From assembly GCF_019931675.1 (NCBI RefSeq), contig NZ_CP082922.1:1178001-1242000 (forward strand): a stretch of DNA of 64,000 bases, in the 5' to 3' direction. Shown one piece after another: positions 1-8,276 of the stretch (the stretch's first letter is position 1; every line of letters begins with the position of its first letter). The position numbers were made by a program, and so were the translations under genes. Origin of the DNA: Nocardioides rotundus. GTDB taxonomy: Bacteria > Actinomycetota > Actinomycetes > Propionibacteriales > Nocardioidaceae. The notes beneath the pieces are model-generated. The model was not told where the DNA came from and made no database searches. It saw only the letters and a program-made list of their open reading frames with translations.

Positions 1-1163
1 ACAACCCGGAGTACGTCGCCGCGCTGCAGCGCGGGCTCCGCGTGTGGCCGCGCTCGGCCGGGCTCGCCTCGGTGATGGCGGGCAGCAGCGTGCTGGCCGT
101 GGCCGGCACCCACGGCAAGACCACCACCACGGGCCTGCTCACCGTCGCGCTGCGGCACTGCGGGGCGGACCCGACGTACGCCGTCGGCGGGGTGCTCGCC
201 GCGACCGGGCGCAATGCCGACGCCGGCAGCGGTGAGTGGTTCGTCGCGGAGGCGGACGAGAGCGACGGGGCCTTCCTGGTCTACCGGCCGCACGCCGCCG
301 TGGTGACCAACGTCGAGGCCGACCACCTCGACGTGTGGGGGACCCCCGAGGCCTACCACGCGGCCTTCGAGGACTTCCTCGACCGGATCGAGCCGGACGG
401 CTTCCTGGTCTGCTGCGTCGACGACCCCGGCGCCGCCGCGCTGGCCGCGACCGCCCGCGAGCGGGGGATCGAGACCCTCGCGGTGGGCACCGGCGGCGAC
501 GCGGAGCTGCGCGCCACCGATCTGGCCTTCGAGGGCACCACGTCCTCGTTCACCGTCGAGCGCGCCGGGGAGGAGCTGGGCCGGGTCCGGTTGCAGATCC
601 CGGGGGAGCACTACGTGCTCGACGCGCTCGCCGCTCTGGCCACGGGGCTGCGTCTCGGCCTTCCCTTCGACGGCCTGGCCGAGGGTCTGGGCGCCTTCGG
701 GGGCTCCGGCCGCCGGATGGAGCTCAAGGGCGAGGCCGGCGGTGTCCGGGTCTTCGACTCCTACGCCCACGCGCCTGCGGAGATCGCCGGGGACCTGCGC
801 GCCGCCCGCGGGATCGCCGGCGACGGCCGGGTCGTCGCGGCCTTCCAGCCCCATCTGGTCTCCCGCACCCGGCTGTTCGGCGAGCAGATGGGCGCGGCGC
901 TGGGCGCCGCCGACGAGGTGGTGGTGCTGGACGTCTATCTCGCCCGCGAGGACGCCGACCCCGAGGTGACCGGCCACCTGGTGGCCGACGCCGTACCGCT
1001 GGGGGCGGAGCACGTCCGCTTCGAGGCCGACTTCGACGCCGTACCCTCCCTCCTCGCCGATCTGGCTCGCTCCGGCGACGTCGTGCTGACCCTGGGTGCG
1101 GGAACGATCACCGAGCTCGCCCCCCGCGTCGTGGACCTCCTCGAGGAACGGGGGGAATCGTGA
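1..1163 (+). CDS. murC: UDP-N-acetylmuramate--L-alanine ligase MurC (5' end outside window)
   Basis: MurC joins L-alanine to UDP-MurNAc with ATP in the cytoplasm, the first amino-acid addition in peptidoglycan precursor synthesis. Reading from base 3, an open frame runs to the TGA at 1161-1163. About 386 residues are visible. The Mur-ligase P-loop GTHGKTTTT is at fragment residues ~36-44, followed by EADESDGAFL and the central-domain VTNVEADHLD. The C-terminal domain carries FQPHLVSRT and ends LGAGTITEL. Family length is ~460-490 aa, so only the N-terminal part of the UDP-binding domain is missing. The stop overlaps the ftsQ start by one base, so the two are translationally coupled. The identification is secure; the true start lies upstream of the window. 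Confidence 0.96.
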   Translation, partial: NPEYVAALQRGLRVWPRSAGLASVMAGSSVLAVAGTHGKTTTTGLLTVALRHCGADPTYAVGGVLAATGRNADAGSGEWFVAEADESDGAFLVYRPHAAVVTNVEADHLDVWGTPEAYHAAFEDFLDRIEPDGFLVCCVDDPGAAALAATARERGIETLAVGTGGDAELRATDLAFEGTTSSFTVERAGEELGRVRLQIPGEHYVLDALAALATGLRLGLPFDGLAEGLGAFGGSGRRMELKGEAGGVRVFDSYAHAPAEIAGDLRAARGIAGDGRVVAAFQPHLVSRTRLFGEQMGAALGAADEVVVLDVYLAREDADPEVTGHLVADAVPLGAEHVRFEADFDAVPSLLADLARSGDVVLTLGAGTITELAPRVVDLLEERGES

Positions 1164-1903
1164 TGGCGTGGCGTGGCAAGGACCCCTCGCGGCGCACCCG
1201 CCGCCGCTTCGCCCGGCGGCAGTGGGCGCGGCGCTGGCTGACCTGGAAGTGGGTGCTCGGCCTGCTGCTGGTGGTCGCCGTCGCGGGCTTCGGCATCTGG
1301 CTGCTGTGGTTCTCCACGATCCTGACCGCCAAGAACGTGACCGTCACCGGCACCGGCTACCTCTCCGCGAAGGAGATCCGCGAGGCCGCCGCCGTCCCCC
1401 GGGGCGAGCAGCTGGTCCGGCTCGACGTCGGTGCGGTGCGCTCGCGGGTGGCGGCGCTGGCGGCCGTGGAGGACGTCGAGGTACGCCGGGTCTGGCCGGA
1501 CCGGGTGCGGATCGACATCGACGAGCGGGACCCGGTCGCCGTGATCGACATCGCCGGGGAGATCCGCGGCATCGACGGGGACGGCGTGGTGTTCCGGGCG
1601 TACCCCTCCAAGCCGCGGAACCTGCCGCTGGTCCAGGCCGGGCCCGGCGCCCGCGACGAGGCGATCACCGAGTCCGCCCGGGTGGTGTCCGCGATGCCGG
1701 CCGGGCTGGCCCGGCGGGTGGACCATGTCGAGGTCGAGACCGTCGACGAGATCTCCCTGGTGCTGCGCGACGGGCGCACCGTGACCTGGGGGAGTGCTGA
1801 GAAGTCCGAGGAGAAGGCCCGCGTGCTGGAGGCGCTGCTGAAGGAGCAGCCCGCCAAGGAGTACGACGTCAGCGTCCCCGGGCTGCCCACCTCCCGCGGC
1901 TGA
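1163..1903 (+). CDS. ftsQ: Cell division protein FtsQ
   Basis: FtsQ is a bitopic membrane protein that links the early Z-ring to the late divisome through FtsB/FtsL. The 246-aa product has a very basic cytoplasmic N-terminus (residues 1-28), one transmembrane helix at ~29-50, and a POTRA domain from about residue 55 (TAKNVTVTGTGYLS). The extracytoplasmic beta domain includes RRVWPDRVRIDIDERDPVA. The start ATG at 1163 shares its A with the murC stop, which fits tight coupling. The ~380-nt gap to ftsZ is long for this cluster and holds regulatory structure. Length and domain order are normal for actinobacterial FtsQ. Confidence 0.93.
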   Translation: MAWRGKDPSRRTRRRFARRQWARRWLTWKWVLGLLLVVAVAGFGIWLLWFSTILTAKNVTVTGTGYLSAKEIREAAAVPRGEQLVRLDVGAVRSRVAALAAVEDVEVRRVWPDRVRIDIDERDPVAVIDIAGEIRGIDGDGVVFRAYPSKPRNLPLVQAGPGARDEAITESARVVSAMPAGLARRVDHVEVETVDEISLVLRDGRTVTWGSAEKSEEKARVLEALLKEQPAKEYDVSVPGLPTSRG

Positions 1904-1958
1904 CCTGTGGCAGCCCCGCCGTCCGCCGTACGCGCACTCTCTCCTCGCTGGCGCCCGA

Positions 1959-2048
1959 CCATTTCCCAGGTAGTCGTGCCGTAGCGTCGCCGTACCTGGT
2001 GAATTCAGGGGGTAGAGCGACGAGCCGGCGTGACTACCTGGGAAATGG
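1959..2048. repeat. 17-bp perfect inverted repeat between ftsQ and ftsZ
   Basis: The arms are 1959-1975 (CCATTTCCCAGGTAGTC) and 2032-2048 (its exact reverse complement). After two G-T pairs the stem continues with four more pairs (1978-1981 with 2026-2029). The loop is about 44 nt. The structure sits in the 380-nt gap between the ftsQ stop and the ftsZ start. I do not recognise it as a known operator. It could be a protein-binding dyad, a transcription pause or termination structure ahead of ftsZ, or a small repetitive element. Confidence 0.75.
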
Positions 2049-2168
2049 CCGCGCGGGCGGGGACGCCTGACGTTCGGTACGGCGACCCCGCTCGGTCTCC
2101 CGCGACCCGCCGGGGCCGCGCTGGACTCGCGGCCGGGTCGGTGGGCTACTGTTCTTCCAGACGTCAGG

Positions 2169-2205
2169 TTGACATAACTATCACCCTCAGGTGGAGGGTG
2201 AGGGT
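2169..2205 (+). promoter_or_regulatory. Putative ftsZ promoter/leader region
   Basis: A consensus -35-like TTGACA at 2169-2174 is followed by TAACTATCACC. A short inverted repeat comes next (ACCCTCA at 2183-2189 and TGAGGGT at 2199-2205, 9-nt loop). No convincing -10 sits exactly 17 bp downstream, so the start site is unresolved. TAACTA at 2175-2180 could itself be a -10. The region precedes ftsZ by ~80 nt and is separate from the larger inverted repeat at 1959-2048. Confidence 0.4.
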
Positions 2206-2283
2206 TGGTGGCCAGCGTCCTTCCCCACACCTGACAACCTGGCCGGACAAGGCCGCACCCGAGCAGCGAGAGGCGCATCAGTC

Positions 2284-3588
2284 GTGGCAGCAGCGCAGAA
2301 CTACCTGGCCATCATCAAGGTCGTCGGGATCGGTGGGGGTGGTGTCAACGCCGTCAACCGGATGATCGAGGTCGGGCTCAAGGGCGTCGAGTTCATCGCG
2401 ATCAACACCGACGCCCAGGCACTGCTGATGAGCGACGCCGACGTCAAGCTCGACATCGGCCGGGAGCTGACCCGCGGCCTGGGCGCGGGGGCCAACCCCG
2501 ACGTCGGCTCGCAGGCCGCCGACGACCACGCCGATGAGATCGAGGAGGTGCTCAAGGGCGCCGACATGGTCTTCGTGACCGCCGGCGAGGGCGGCGGCAC
2601 CGGCACCGGCGGGGCTCCCGTCGTGGCCCGCATCGCCCGCTCGCTCGGCGCGCTGACCATCGGTGTGGTGACCCGCCCCTTCGCCTTCGAGGGCCGCCGT
2701 CGCGCCACCTCCGCGGAGGAGGGCATCGACCGGCTGCGCGAGGAGGTCGACACCCTCATCGTCATCCCGAACGACCGGCTGCTGTCGATCAGCGACCGCA
2801 ACGTCTCGGTGCTCGACGCCTTCAAGCAGGCCGACCAGGTGCTGCTGCAGGGTGTCTCCGGCATCACCGACCTGATCACCACCCCGGGCCTGATCAACCT
2901 CGACTTCGCCGACGTGAAGTCGGTCATGGCCAACGCCGGGTCCGCGCTCATGGGCATCGGCTCGGCCCGCGGCGAGGACCGCTCGGTGGTCGCCGCGGAG
3001 ATGGCCGTCAGCAGCCCGCTGCTCGAGGCCTCGATCGACGGCGCCCACGGCGTCCTGCTCTCCATCGCCGGCGGCTCCGACCTCGGCCTGTTCGAGATCA
3101 ACGAGGCCGCCGCCCTGGTCGCCTCCGCCGCGCACGAGGAGGCCAACATCATCTTCGGGGCGACCATCGACGACGCCCTCGGCGACGAGGTTCGGGTGAC
3201 CGTCATCGCGGCCGGCTTCGACGGCGGCATGCCCAAGCCGCGCGACGAGGGCACGGTCCTCGGCCGGCGCCCGCAGCAGCAGCCGCAGCAGTCGCAGGAG
3301 GAGACCCGGGCCGCGGTGCAGCAGCGGATCGAGCAGCGGCGCCAGGAGAACATCGCCGGCACGCCCGCCGGTGCGGGCGCCGCGGGCGCGGCCGGCGGCG
3401 GCCAGTCCGGTCGCACCCCGTCCACCCCCGCCGAGTCCGGTGCCGGCCAGGGTCAGTCGGGGAGCCAGTCCGGCCCCGCCGAGCCGACCAGACCGGGCCA
3501 GGGCCAGCAGCAGCCCCCGTCGCGACAGCCGCGGCCGGTCCAGTTCGACGATGACGACGACCTGGACGTGCCCGACTTCTTGAAGTGA
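2284..3588 (+). CDS. ftsZ: Cell division GTPase FtsZ
   Basis: FtsZ is the tubulin-like GTPase that polymerises into the Z-ring at mid-cell. The product is 434 aa from GTG 2284. This start reproduces the conserved actinobacterial N-terminus ([19 protein letters not shown]), and a purine-rich GAGAGG lies ~10 nt upstream. An in-frame ATG at 2191 would add a non-conserved leader and is rejected. The tubulin signature GGGTGTG is at residues 103-109. The T7 catalytic loop [11 protein letters not shown] begins near 205. After the GTPase core (~320) there is a flexible Gln/Gly/Pro/Ala-rich linker, then an acidic run and the C-terminal peptide DLDVPDFLK that binds partners such as SepF. Its TGA overlaps the pgeF GTG. 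Confidence 0.98.
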   Translation: MAAAQNYLAIIKVVGIGGGGVNAVNRMIEVGLKGVEFIAINTDAQALLMSDADVKLDIGRELTRGLGAGANPDVGSQAADDHADEIEEVLKGADMVFVTAGEGGGTGTGGAPVVARIARSLGALTIGVVTRPFAFEGRRRATSAEEGIDRLREEVDTLIVIPNDRLLSISDRNVSVLDAFKQADQVLLQGVSGITDLITTPGLINLDFADVKSVMANAGSALMGIGSARGEDRSVVAAEMAVSSPLLEASIDGAHGVLLSIAGGSDLGLFEINEAAALVASAAHEEANIIFGATIDDALGDEVRVTVIAAGFDGGMPKPRDEGTVLGRRPQQQPQQSQEETRAAVQQRIEQRRQENIAGTPAGAGAAGAAGGGQSGRTPSTPAESGAGQGQSGSQSGPAEPTRPGQGQQQPPSRQPRPVQFDDDDDLDVPDFLK

Positions 3589-4286
3589 CGAGCGCGCCGA
3601 CGGCTGTGTTCTTCCATCGCGAGACCCTGGTGGGCTCCGCCGGTCCGGTCGAGCTCGGCTTCACCGACCGGACGCTGGACCTGCACCTGGAGCGGCCCGG
3701 CTTCGACGCGGAGCTGGGCCGACTCGAGGCGGCCTGCGGAGTGCGCCTGGCCGTGGCCGAGCAGGTGCACGGTCGCGACGTGGTCGTGGTCGGCGAGCAG
3801 GGGGGCGCGCCTCCGCGTGCGGACGCGCTCATCGCGACCGGTCGCGGGGTCGGTCTGGTCACGCGGGTCGCGGACTGCGTCCCCGTGCTGCTCGTCGCCC
3901 CCGAGGCCGGCGTGGTCGCCGCCGTCCACTCCGGCCGGCCGGGAACCGTCCTGGACGTCGTGACCGCGACCGTGGACCGGATGCGCACCCTGGGCGCCGG
4001 GGACGACCTGGCCGCCTGGGTCGGGCCGTCGGTGTGCGCAGGGTGCTACGAGGTGCCCGAGGAGCTGCGGGCCGAGGTGGACGCCGCGGTCCCGGGCGCC
4101 GGGGCGGAGACCACCTGGGGCACTCCGTCGGTCGACGTGACCGGGGGAGTGCAGCGCCAGCTCGCGGCGGCCGGGGTTCCGGCCCAGGTGGTCGAGGGCT
4201 GCACGGTCGAGGACGAGCGGCTGCACTCCTATCGCCGCGACGGCGCCGACGCCGGTCGGGCGGCCGGGGTGGTGTGGCTGCCATGA
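3585..4286 (+). CDS. pgeF: Peptidoglycan editing factor PgeF (laccase-domain/YfiH family)
   Basis: This family of zinc- or copper-binding enzymes was long called polyphenol oxidases. YfiH of E. coli removes wrongly incorporated residues from muropeptide precursors, hence PgeF. The 233-aa product shows the family metal-site motifs QVHG (residues 60-63), VADCVPVLL and AAVHSG, plus [11 protein letters not shown]. The usual GWRG after the second His reads GRPG here. The GTG start overlaps the ftsZ stop (GTGA), and its own stop overlaps the yggS start, so ftsZ-pgeF-yggS is a coupled operon. Family assignment is firm. The exact substrate in this organism is inferred from homologues. Confidence 0.9.
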   Translation: MTSAPTAVFFHRETLVGSAGPVELGFTDRTLDLHLERPGFDAELGRLEAACGVRLAVAEQVHGRDVVVVGEQGGAPPRADALIATGRGVGLVTRVADCVPVLLVAPEAGVVAAVHSGRPGTVLDVVTATVDRMRTLGAGDDLAAWVGPSVCAGCYEVPEELRAEVDAAVPGAGAETTWGTPSVDVTGGVQRQLAAAGVPAQVVEGCTVEDERLHSYRRDGADAGRAAGVVWLP

Positions 4287-4981
4287 GCCGTGAGCAGGAG
4301 ATCGCCGACGGCCTGGAGCGGGTGCGGTCGCGGATCGCCGCGGCGTGTGCCGACGCCGGCCGGGACCCCGAGGAGGTGGGGCTGGTCGTGGTGACCAAGT
4401 TCTTCCCCGCCTCCGACGTCAAGATCCTGGCCGACCTGGGGGTCACCGACGTCGGGGAGAACCGGCACCAGGAGGCGCAGGCCAAGGCGGCCGAGTGCGC
4501 CGAGCTGCCGCTGCGCTGGCACTTCATCGGCGGCCTGCAGAGCAACAAGGCGGCCGCCGTCGCGTCGTACTCCGACGTCGTGGAGTCCGTCGACCGGGTC
4601 AAGCTGGTCACGGGCCTGCAGCGCGGCGCGCACGAGCGCGGCCACGAGGTCGACGTCCTCCTCCAGGTCAGCCTCGACCCGCCCGACCGCGAGGGACGGG
4701 CCGGTGCCGACCCCGCCCAGCTGTCGGACCTGGCGGCCGCGGTCGAGGAGGCCGGTGCGCTGCGGCTGCGCGGGCTGATGGCGGTGGCGCCGCTCGGCGA
4801 GGACCCGGCCGCCGCCTTCGAGCGACTGGCGGAGATCCGCGCCGGCTTCCGGGCCGACCACCCGGACGCGGACGTGCTCTCCGCGGGCATGAGCGGCGAC
4901 CTGGAGCAGGCGATCGCCGCGGGAGCGACACACGTGCGTGTCGGGAGTGCGGTCCTCGGGGAGCGGCCCCCCATCCAGTAG
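4283..4981 (+). CDS. YggS/PLPBP family pyridoxal-phosphate homeostasis protein
   Basis: YggS-type proteins hold pyridoxal 5'-phosphate on a single-domain TIM barrel and help balance vitamin B6 and amino-acid pools. No enzymatic reaction is firmly established. The product is 232 aa from ATG 4283, which overlaps the pgeF stop in an ATGA. The PLP lysine is K39 in VVVTKFFP. Other family signatures are GENRHQEAQAK, WHFIGGLQSNK, GLMAVAP and MSGDLEQAI. Its place between pgeF and sepF is typical of Gram-positive division clusters. Length and motifs are complete. Confidence 0.94.
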   Translation: MSREQEIADGLERVRSRIAAACADAGRDPEEVGLVVVTKFFPASDVKILADLGVTDVGENRHQEAQAKAAECAELPLRWHFIGGLQSNKAAAVASYSDVVESVDRVKLVTGLQRGAHERGHEVDVLLQVSLDPPDREGRAGADPAQLSDLAAAVEEAGALRLRGLMAVAPLGEDPAAAFERLAEIRAGFRADHPDADVLSAGMSGDLEQAIAAGATHVRVGSAVLGERPPIQ

Positions 4982-5038
4982 GGTCGCAGCCGTACGGACG
5001 GATCTGCCGTACTCCCAGAACGTTCGGAGGACGAAGCC

Positions 5039-5524
5039 ATGAGCGGCGCGATGCGCAGGATCGGCGAGTACCTCGGCCTCGTCGAGGACACCGGTCGGTA
5101 CGACGACTACGACGACCAGGCCGACGGTCACGAGGCCGGCGCACAGGACCGAGTGCCGGAGCGGCGTCCGCGCCCCGCCGCCTCCGTCTCCGACATCTCC
5201 GAGCGCCGCCCCCGTTCCGCCCCCGCCCAGGAAGTCGTCGCCGAGTTGTCCCGCATCACCACGCTGCAGCCCCGCACCTACAACGAGGCCCGGACCATCG
5301 GCGAGCAGTACCGCGACGGCACGCCGGTGATCATGAACCTCTCCGACATGGACGACAACGACGCCAAGCGGCTCGTGGACTTCGCCGCCGGCCTGGTCTT
5401 CGCCACCCGCGGCTCGATCGAGCGGGTGACCAACAAGGTGTTCCTGCTCTCACCGCCGAACGTCAGCGTCGCGGCCGAGGACAAGCAGCGGATCGCCGAG
5501 GGCGGCTTCTTCAACCAGAGCTGA
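5039..5524 (+). CDS. sepF: Cell division protein SepF
   Basis: SepF anchors FtsZ filaments to the membrane and aligns them at the septum. It is the main FtsZ tether in actinobacteria lacking FtsA. The 161-aa product has an amphipathic N-terminal segment ([14 protein letters not shown]), a charged disordered linker to about residue 65, and the SepF core ([19 protein letters not shown] through [10 protein letters not shown]). A strong CGGAGGACG ribosome site lies 7-15 nt before ATG 5039. divIVA follows after only 119 nt. The yggT/sepG gene usually found there in Streptomyces and Mycobacterium is absent. Confidence 0.95.
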   Translation: MSGAMRRIGEYLGLVEDTGRYDDYDDQADGHEAGAQDRVPERRPRPAASVSDISERRPRSAPAQEVVAELSRITTLQPRTYNEARTIGEQYRDGTPVIMNLSDMDDNDAKRLVDFAAGLVFATRGSIERVTNKVFLLSPPNVSVAAEDKQRIAEGGFFNQS

Positions 5525-5643
5525 GTCCCGGCCCACCCGTGAGGACGGGTTTCGGCGTCGATCTGACCCAGGACGAGCGCGGGGGTTATCCTTCCCCGCG
5601 ACGATTCCCGTCCAACCCGCGACTACCAGAATTGGGTGAGGTC

Positions 5644-6423
5644 ATGCCGCTGACGCCTGAGGACGTGAGCAACAAGCGATTCACTCCCGTCCGCCTTCGT
5701 GAGGGCTACGACATGGGCGAGGTCGACCAGTTCCTCGACGAGGTCGAGGCCGAGTTGTCCCGCTTGACCCGGGAGAACGAGGAGCTCCGAGCCAAGGTCG
5801 AAGCCGCTCAGACCGGCGAGCGCCCCGCCACGGTGACGGAGGTCGAGGAGTCCGAGACCGAGGTCGTGGAGACCCCGTCCGACACCGCGACCGAGGCCCC
5901 CGCCGAGAGCGCTGCCCCGGCTGCCGCCGCAGCCCCGGTCGCCGTCGCCGGCACCGAGACGCTGCGCGTCGAGACCGTCCCGCAGGCATCCAACGCCGCC
6001 GCCCGGCTGCTGGAGATCGCCACCCGCAACGCCGACGAGCTGGTCGAGGGCGCCAAGGACGAGGCCGACAAGATCATCGGCGAGGCCCGGACCAAGGCCG
6101 AGCGCCTGGAGTCGGAGTCCAAGCAGAACGCCGACAAGCTCGAGGCCGACGCCCGGGGCCGCTCGCAGATGCTCGACTCCGAGACCGCCGACCGGCGTCG
6201 CCAGCTCTTCGGCGACCTCGAGCGCGAGCGGGACACCCTGGCCGGCGACGTGGAGAACCTGCGTGCCTTCGAGCGGGAGTACCGCTCCCGACTCAAGGCC
6301 TACTTCACCGAGCAGCTGGAGGCGCTGGACGGTACGTCGGACGGCGGCACGGCCGCCGATGCCCCTGCGGTCGGCGACAACCCTGCGCCCAAGCGGCTCA
6401 AGTCGATCCTCGGCGACGACTGA
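5644..6423 (+). CDS. divIVA: Polar growth protein DivIVA/Wag31
   Basis: DivIVA self-assembles on curved membrane and recruits the cell-wall machinery at poles and new septa. The product is 259 aa from ATG 5644, preceded by GGGTGAGG. The N-terminal lipid-binding domain is MPLTPEDVSNKRFTPVRLR, followed by GEVDQFLDEVEAELSRL and a coiled coil. Residues ~60-105 form an acidic, Ala/Pro-rich linker. A second long coiled coil (~110-225) is dominated by Ala, Glu, Asp and Lys. Larger in-frame extensions upstream are spurious: the start here matches the family N-terminus. A hairpin terminator sits 12 nt after the stop. Confidence 0.95.
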   Translation: MPLTPEDVSNKRFTPVRLREGYDMGEVDQFLDEVEAELSRLTRENEELRAKVEAAQTGERPATVTEVEESETEVVETPSDTATEAPAESAAPAAAAAPVAVAGTETLRVETVPQASNAAARLLEIATRNADELVEGAKDEADKIIGEARTKAERLESESKQNADKLEADARGRSQMLDSETADRRRQLFGDLERERDTLAGDVENLRAFEREYRSRLKAYFTEQLEALDGTSDGGTAADAPAVGDNPAPKRLKSILGDD

Positions 6424-6434
6424 CCGACCGCACG

Positions 6435-6464
6435 CGACGCCCTCGGGTCCGCCCGGGGGCGTCG
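6435..6464 (+). terminator. Hairpin terminator after divIVA
   Basis: The arms 6435-6447 (CGACGCCCTCGGG) and 6452-6464 are reverse complements apart from one T-G pair, around a 4-nt loop. This gives a 13-bp GC-rich stem. There is no U-tract, which is usual for actinobacterial terminators. It closes the ftsZ-divIVA cluster. Confidence 0.75.
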
Positions 6465-6512
6465 TCGTACGTCCGGCCCGGCTCCCCGGCCGCGGCGCCC
6501 CATGTCACGCAC

Positions 6513-6574
6513 AGTTCGGTCAGCTTGTTGAGCGGCATGGCAGGAGGGAAGATGACCGAACTCTCGACAAGCTG
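6513..6574 (+). other. Two interleaved inverted repeats upstream of the DksA-like gene
   Basis: AGTTCGGTCA at 6513-6522 is complementary to TGACCGAACT at 6553-6562. CAGCTTGTTGAG at 6521-6532 is complementary to CTCGACAAGCTG at 6563-6574 with one G-T pair. The order is A-B-A'-B', the topology of a pseudoknot if transcribed. No coding sequence is evident in 6424-6711. Whether this is RNA or DNA structure is unknown. Confidence 0.4.
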
Positions 6575-6627
6575 TCGCCCGACCGCTCCGGGGCTCCACC
6601 CCGCAGGGTGGGGACCGGGTGTCGGGT

Positions 6628-6656
6628 TTGAGCCCGGTAGCGCGATTCGTTACCCT
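6628..6656 (+). promoter_or_regulatory. Promoter for the DksA/TraR-like gene
   Basis: TTGAGC at 6628-6633 and TACCCT at 6651-6656 are separated by exactly 17 bp, a good housekeeping-sigma promoter. A start near 6663 would give a ~50-nt leader with the GTGAGGGGG ribosome site just before ATG 6712. Confidence 0.6.
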
Positions 6657-6711
6657 CCCCGGCAACCTGTGGCGCTCGCCATGGGTCTTTTCCTTCGGTG
6701 AGGGGGCCTCA

Positions 6712-7737
6712 ATGGCACGCAGCACCCGGAAATCCCTGGCAGGCTCCGCGGCGAAGGCCGCGCGCAAGGTGATCGCTCGCGGGTCGGGCTCCGGCGCCTC
6801 CGGCAGCACGAAGAAGGCGAGTACGGCGAAGCAGGCACCGCCCTCCAAGGCCGCCCCCGCGAAGGCTGCGGCGAAGAAGTCGTCGACCGCCAAGAAGGCC
6901 GCTCCGACCAAGGCGGCCGCCGCGAAGACGAGCAGCGCGAAGAAGTCCGCACCGGCGAAGAAGACGAGCAGCGCGAAGAAGGCAGCTCCGACCAAGGCTG
7001 CGGCCAAGAAGTCGTCGACCGCCAAGAAGGCCGCCCCCGCGAAGAAGGCCGGCTCCGCGAAGAAGGCCGGCTCCGCGAAGAAGGCAGCTCCGACCAAGGC
7101 TGCGGCCAAGAAGTCGTCGACCGCCAAGAAGGCCGCTCCGACCAAGGCGGCCGCAGTGAAGACGGGCAGCGCGAAGAAGTCGGCCCCGGCGAAGAAGACC
7201 AGCACCGCCAAGAAGACCAGCACCGCTAAGAAGACCAGCACCGCTAAGAAGTCGGCACCTGCGAAGAAGTCCGCGCCCACCAAGGCTGCGGCACCCGCCA
7301 AGAAGGCCAGCACCGCGAAGAAGGCCGGACGCAAGGCACCGGCCTCGGCCCTGCCGGTGCGCGCCGACGAGGAGAAGTGGACCAAGGCCGAGCTCACCGA
7401 GGTCGTCGGCGACCTGCAGCAGCATCGGGACCGGATCACCGGTCTGCTCAGCGCGCACGAGGAGGAGCTGGCCGGCCTGATGCGCGACTCGGGTGACGGT
7501 GCGGGCCATGACCAGGCCGACCTCGGCACGTCCAGCTTCGAGCGGGACCAGGAGCTCGTGGTGCTCAACAACGAGCGCGAGATGCTCGCCCAGATCGAGC
7601 GGGCGCTGGGCCGGATCGACAACGGCACGTACGGCGTGTGCGAGTCCTGCGGCAACCCGATCGGCAAGGGCCGCCTGATGGCCTTCCCGCGCGCCTCGCT
7701 GTGCGTCACCTGCAAGCAGCGAGAGGAACGACGCTGA
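6712..7737 (+). CDS. TraR/DksA zinc-finger protein with histone-H1-like lysine-rich N-terminal tail
   Basis: The product is 341 aa from ATG 6712, which has a GTGAGGGGG ribosome site. Residues ~35-210 are almost entirely Lys, Ala, Ser, Thr and Pro in repeated [19 protein letters not shown] units, like eukaryotic H1 tails and the tails of some actinobacterial nucleoid proteins. Residues ~214-341 form a DksA/TraR domain: a coiled coil with an acidic GHDQADLG tip, then a C-x2-C-x17-C-x2-C zinc finger (CESC at ~310-313, CVTC at ~331-334). DksA-type proteins bind RNA polymerase through its secondary channel. The basic tail suggests DNA association as well, which is inference. It sits between divIVA and lspA; Streptomyces has a similar protein next to lspA. 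Confidence 0.88.
   Translation: MARSTRKSLAGSAAKAARKVIARGSGSGASGSTKKASTAKQAPPSKAAPAKAAAKKSSTAKKAAPTKAAAAKTSSAKKSAPAKKTSSAKKAAPTKAAAKKSSTAKKAAPAKKAGSAKKAGSAKKAAPTKAAAKKSSTAKKAAPTKAAAVKTGSAKKSAPAKKTSTAKKTSTAKKTSTAKKSAPAKKSAPTKAAAPAKKASTAKKAGRKAPASALPVRADEEKWTKAELTEVVGDLQQHRDRITGLLSAHEEELAGLMRDSGDGAGHDQADLGTSSFERDQELVVLNNEREMLAQIERALGRIDNGTYGVCESCGNPIGKGRLMAFPRASLCVTCKQREERR
6820..7330 (+). repeat. Intragenic repeats coding for a Lys/Ala/Pro-rich tail
   Basis: Blocks such as GCGAAGAAGTCGTCGACC, GCCGCTCCGACCAAGG and AAGACCAGCACCGC recur many times within the coding region. Some adjacent copies are identical, for example three consecutive AAGACCAGCACCGC units near 7197-7247. The repeats keep the reading frame, so length variation between strains by in-frame slippage or recombination is expected. 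Confidence 0.85.
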
Positions 7738-8276
7738 CGACGACGCCCCCCGAGCCGGTCGCGCCGGCCCCACGGCGCAGGCTGCTGGCGACCTTCGCCG
7801 GTCTCGCCCTGGCCGGCTGGACGCTCGACCTGGTCACCAAGAACCTGGCGCTGCAACGACTGGACGGACAGCCCGACGTACCCCTGATCGGCGACCTGCT
7901 CACGCTGACCCTGGTGCGCAACCCCGGCGCGGCCTTCAGCCTCGGCACCGAGGCGACGGTGTTCTTGAGCATGCTGGCGATCGCCGCGGTGCTCTTCATC
8001 CTGTGGTGGAGCCGCAAGCTCGGGAGCCTGTGGTGGGCGGTCGCCCTGGGCTTCCTGCTCGCCGGGATCTCCGGGAACCTGACCGACCGGCTCTTCCGCG
8101 ACCCGAGCCCGATGCGCGGCCATGTGATCGACATGCTGATGCTGCCCAACTGGCCGGTCTTCAACCTCGCCGACGTGTTCATCAACACCGGGGGCATGAT
8201 GGTGGTGATCGCGGTGTTCCGGGGCGTCGAGATCGACGGGAGCCGAGCGGAGAAGAGGGAGGAGGAGCCCGCGTGA
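7701..8276 (+). CDS. lspA: Lipoprotein signal peptidase LspA
   Basis: LspA is the membrane aspartyl protease that cuts prolipoproteins before the lipidated Cys. It has four transmembrane helices. The two catalytic Asp motifs are present as GNLTDRLF and FNLADVFI, and the conserved VRNPGAAFS loop precedes them. The start is unresolved. GTG 7701 overlaps the upstream gene by 37 nt and has no ribosome site. A CTG at 7734 overlaps the upstream TGA (CTGA) and is preceded by GAGAGGAACGACG at good spacing. The CTG start would give 180 aa and remove an unusual cytoplasmic leader. The stop overlaps the rluD-type gene (GTGA). This window has several lipoproteins for it to process. Confidence 0.92.
   Translation: MRHLQAARGTTLTTTPPEPVAPAPRRRLLATFAGLALAGWTLDLVTKNLALQRLDGQPDVPLIGDLLTLTLVRNPGAAFSLGTEATVFLSMLAIAAVLFILWWSRKLGSLWWAVALGFLLAGISGNLTDRLFRDPSPMRGHVIDMLMLPNWPVFNLADVFINTGGMMVVIAVFRGVEIDGSRAEKREEEPA

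Noticed and set aside
935..2278. Long minus-strand reading frames opposite murC/ftsQ, and similar ones opposite ftsZ, dnaE, leuA and glyS
   Set aside because: These are third-codon-position GC shadows. They have no family motifs and the opposite strand codes for conserved proteins.
2191..2283. Upstream ATG extension of ftsZ
   Set aside because: It adds 31 residues absent from the family and overlaps the promoter region; GTG 2284 gives the conserved N-terminus.
6424..6711. ileS or a small gene between divIVA and the DksA-like gene
   Set aside because: No reading frame with a start, ribosome site and family motif is present in this 288-nt gap.
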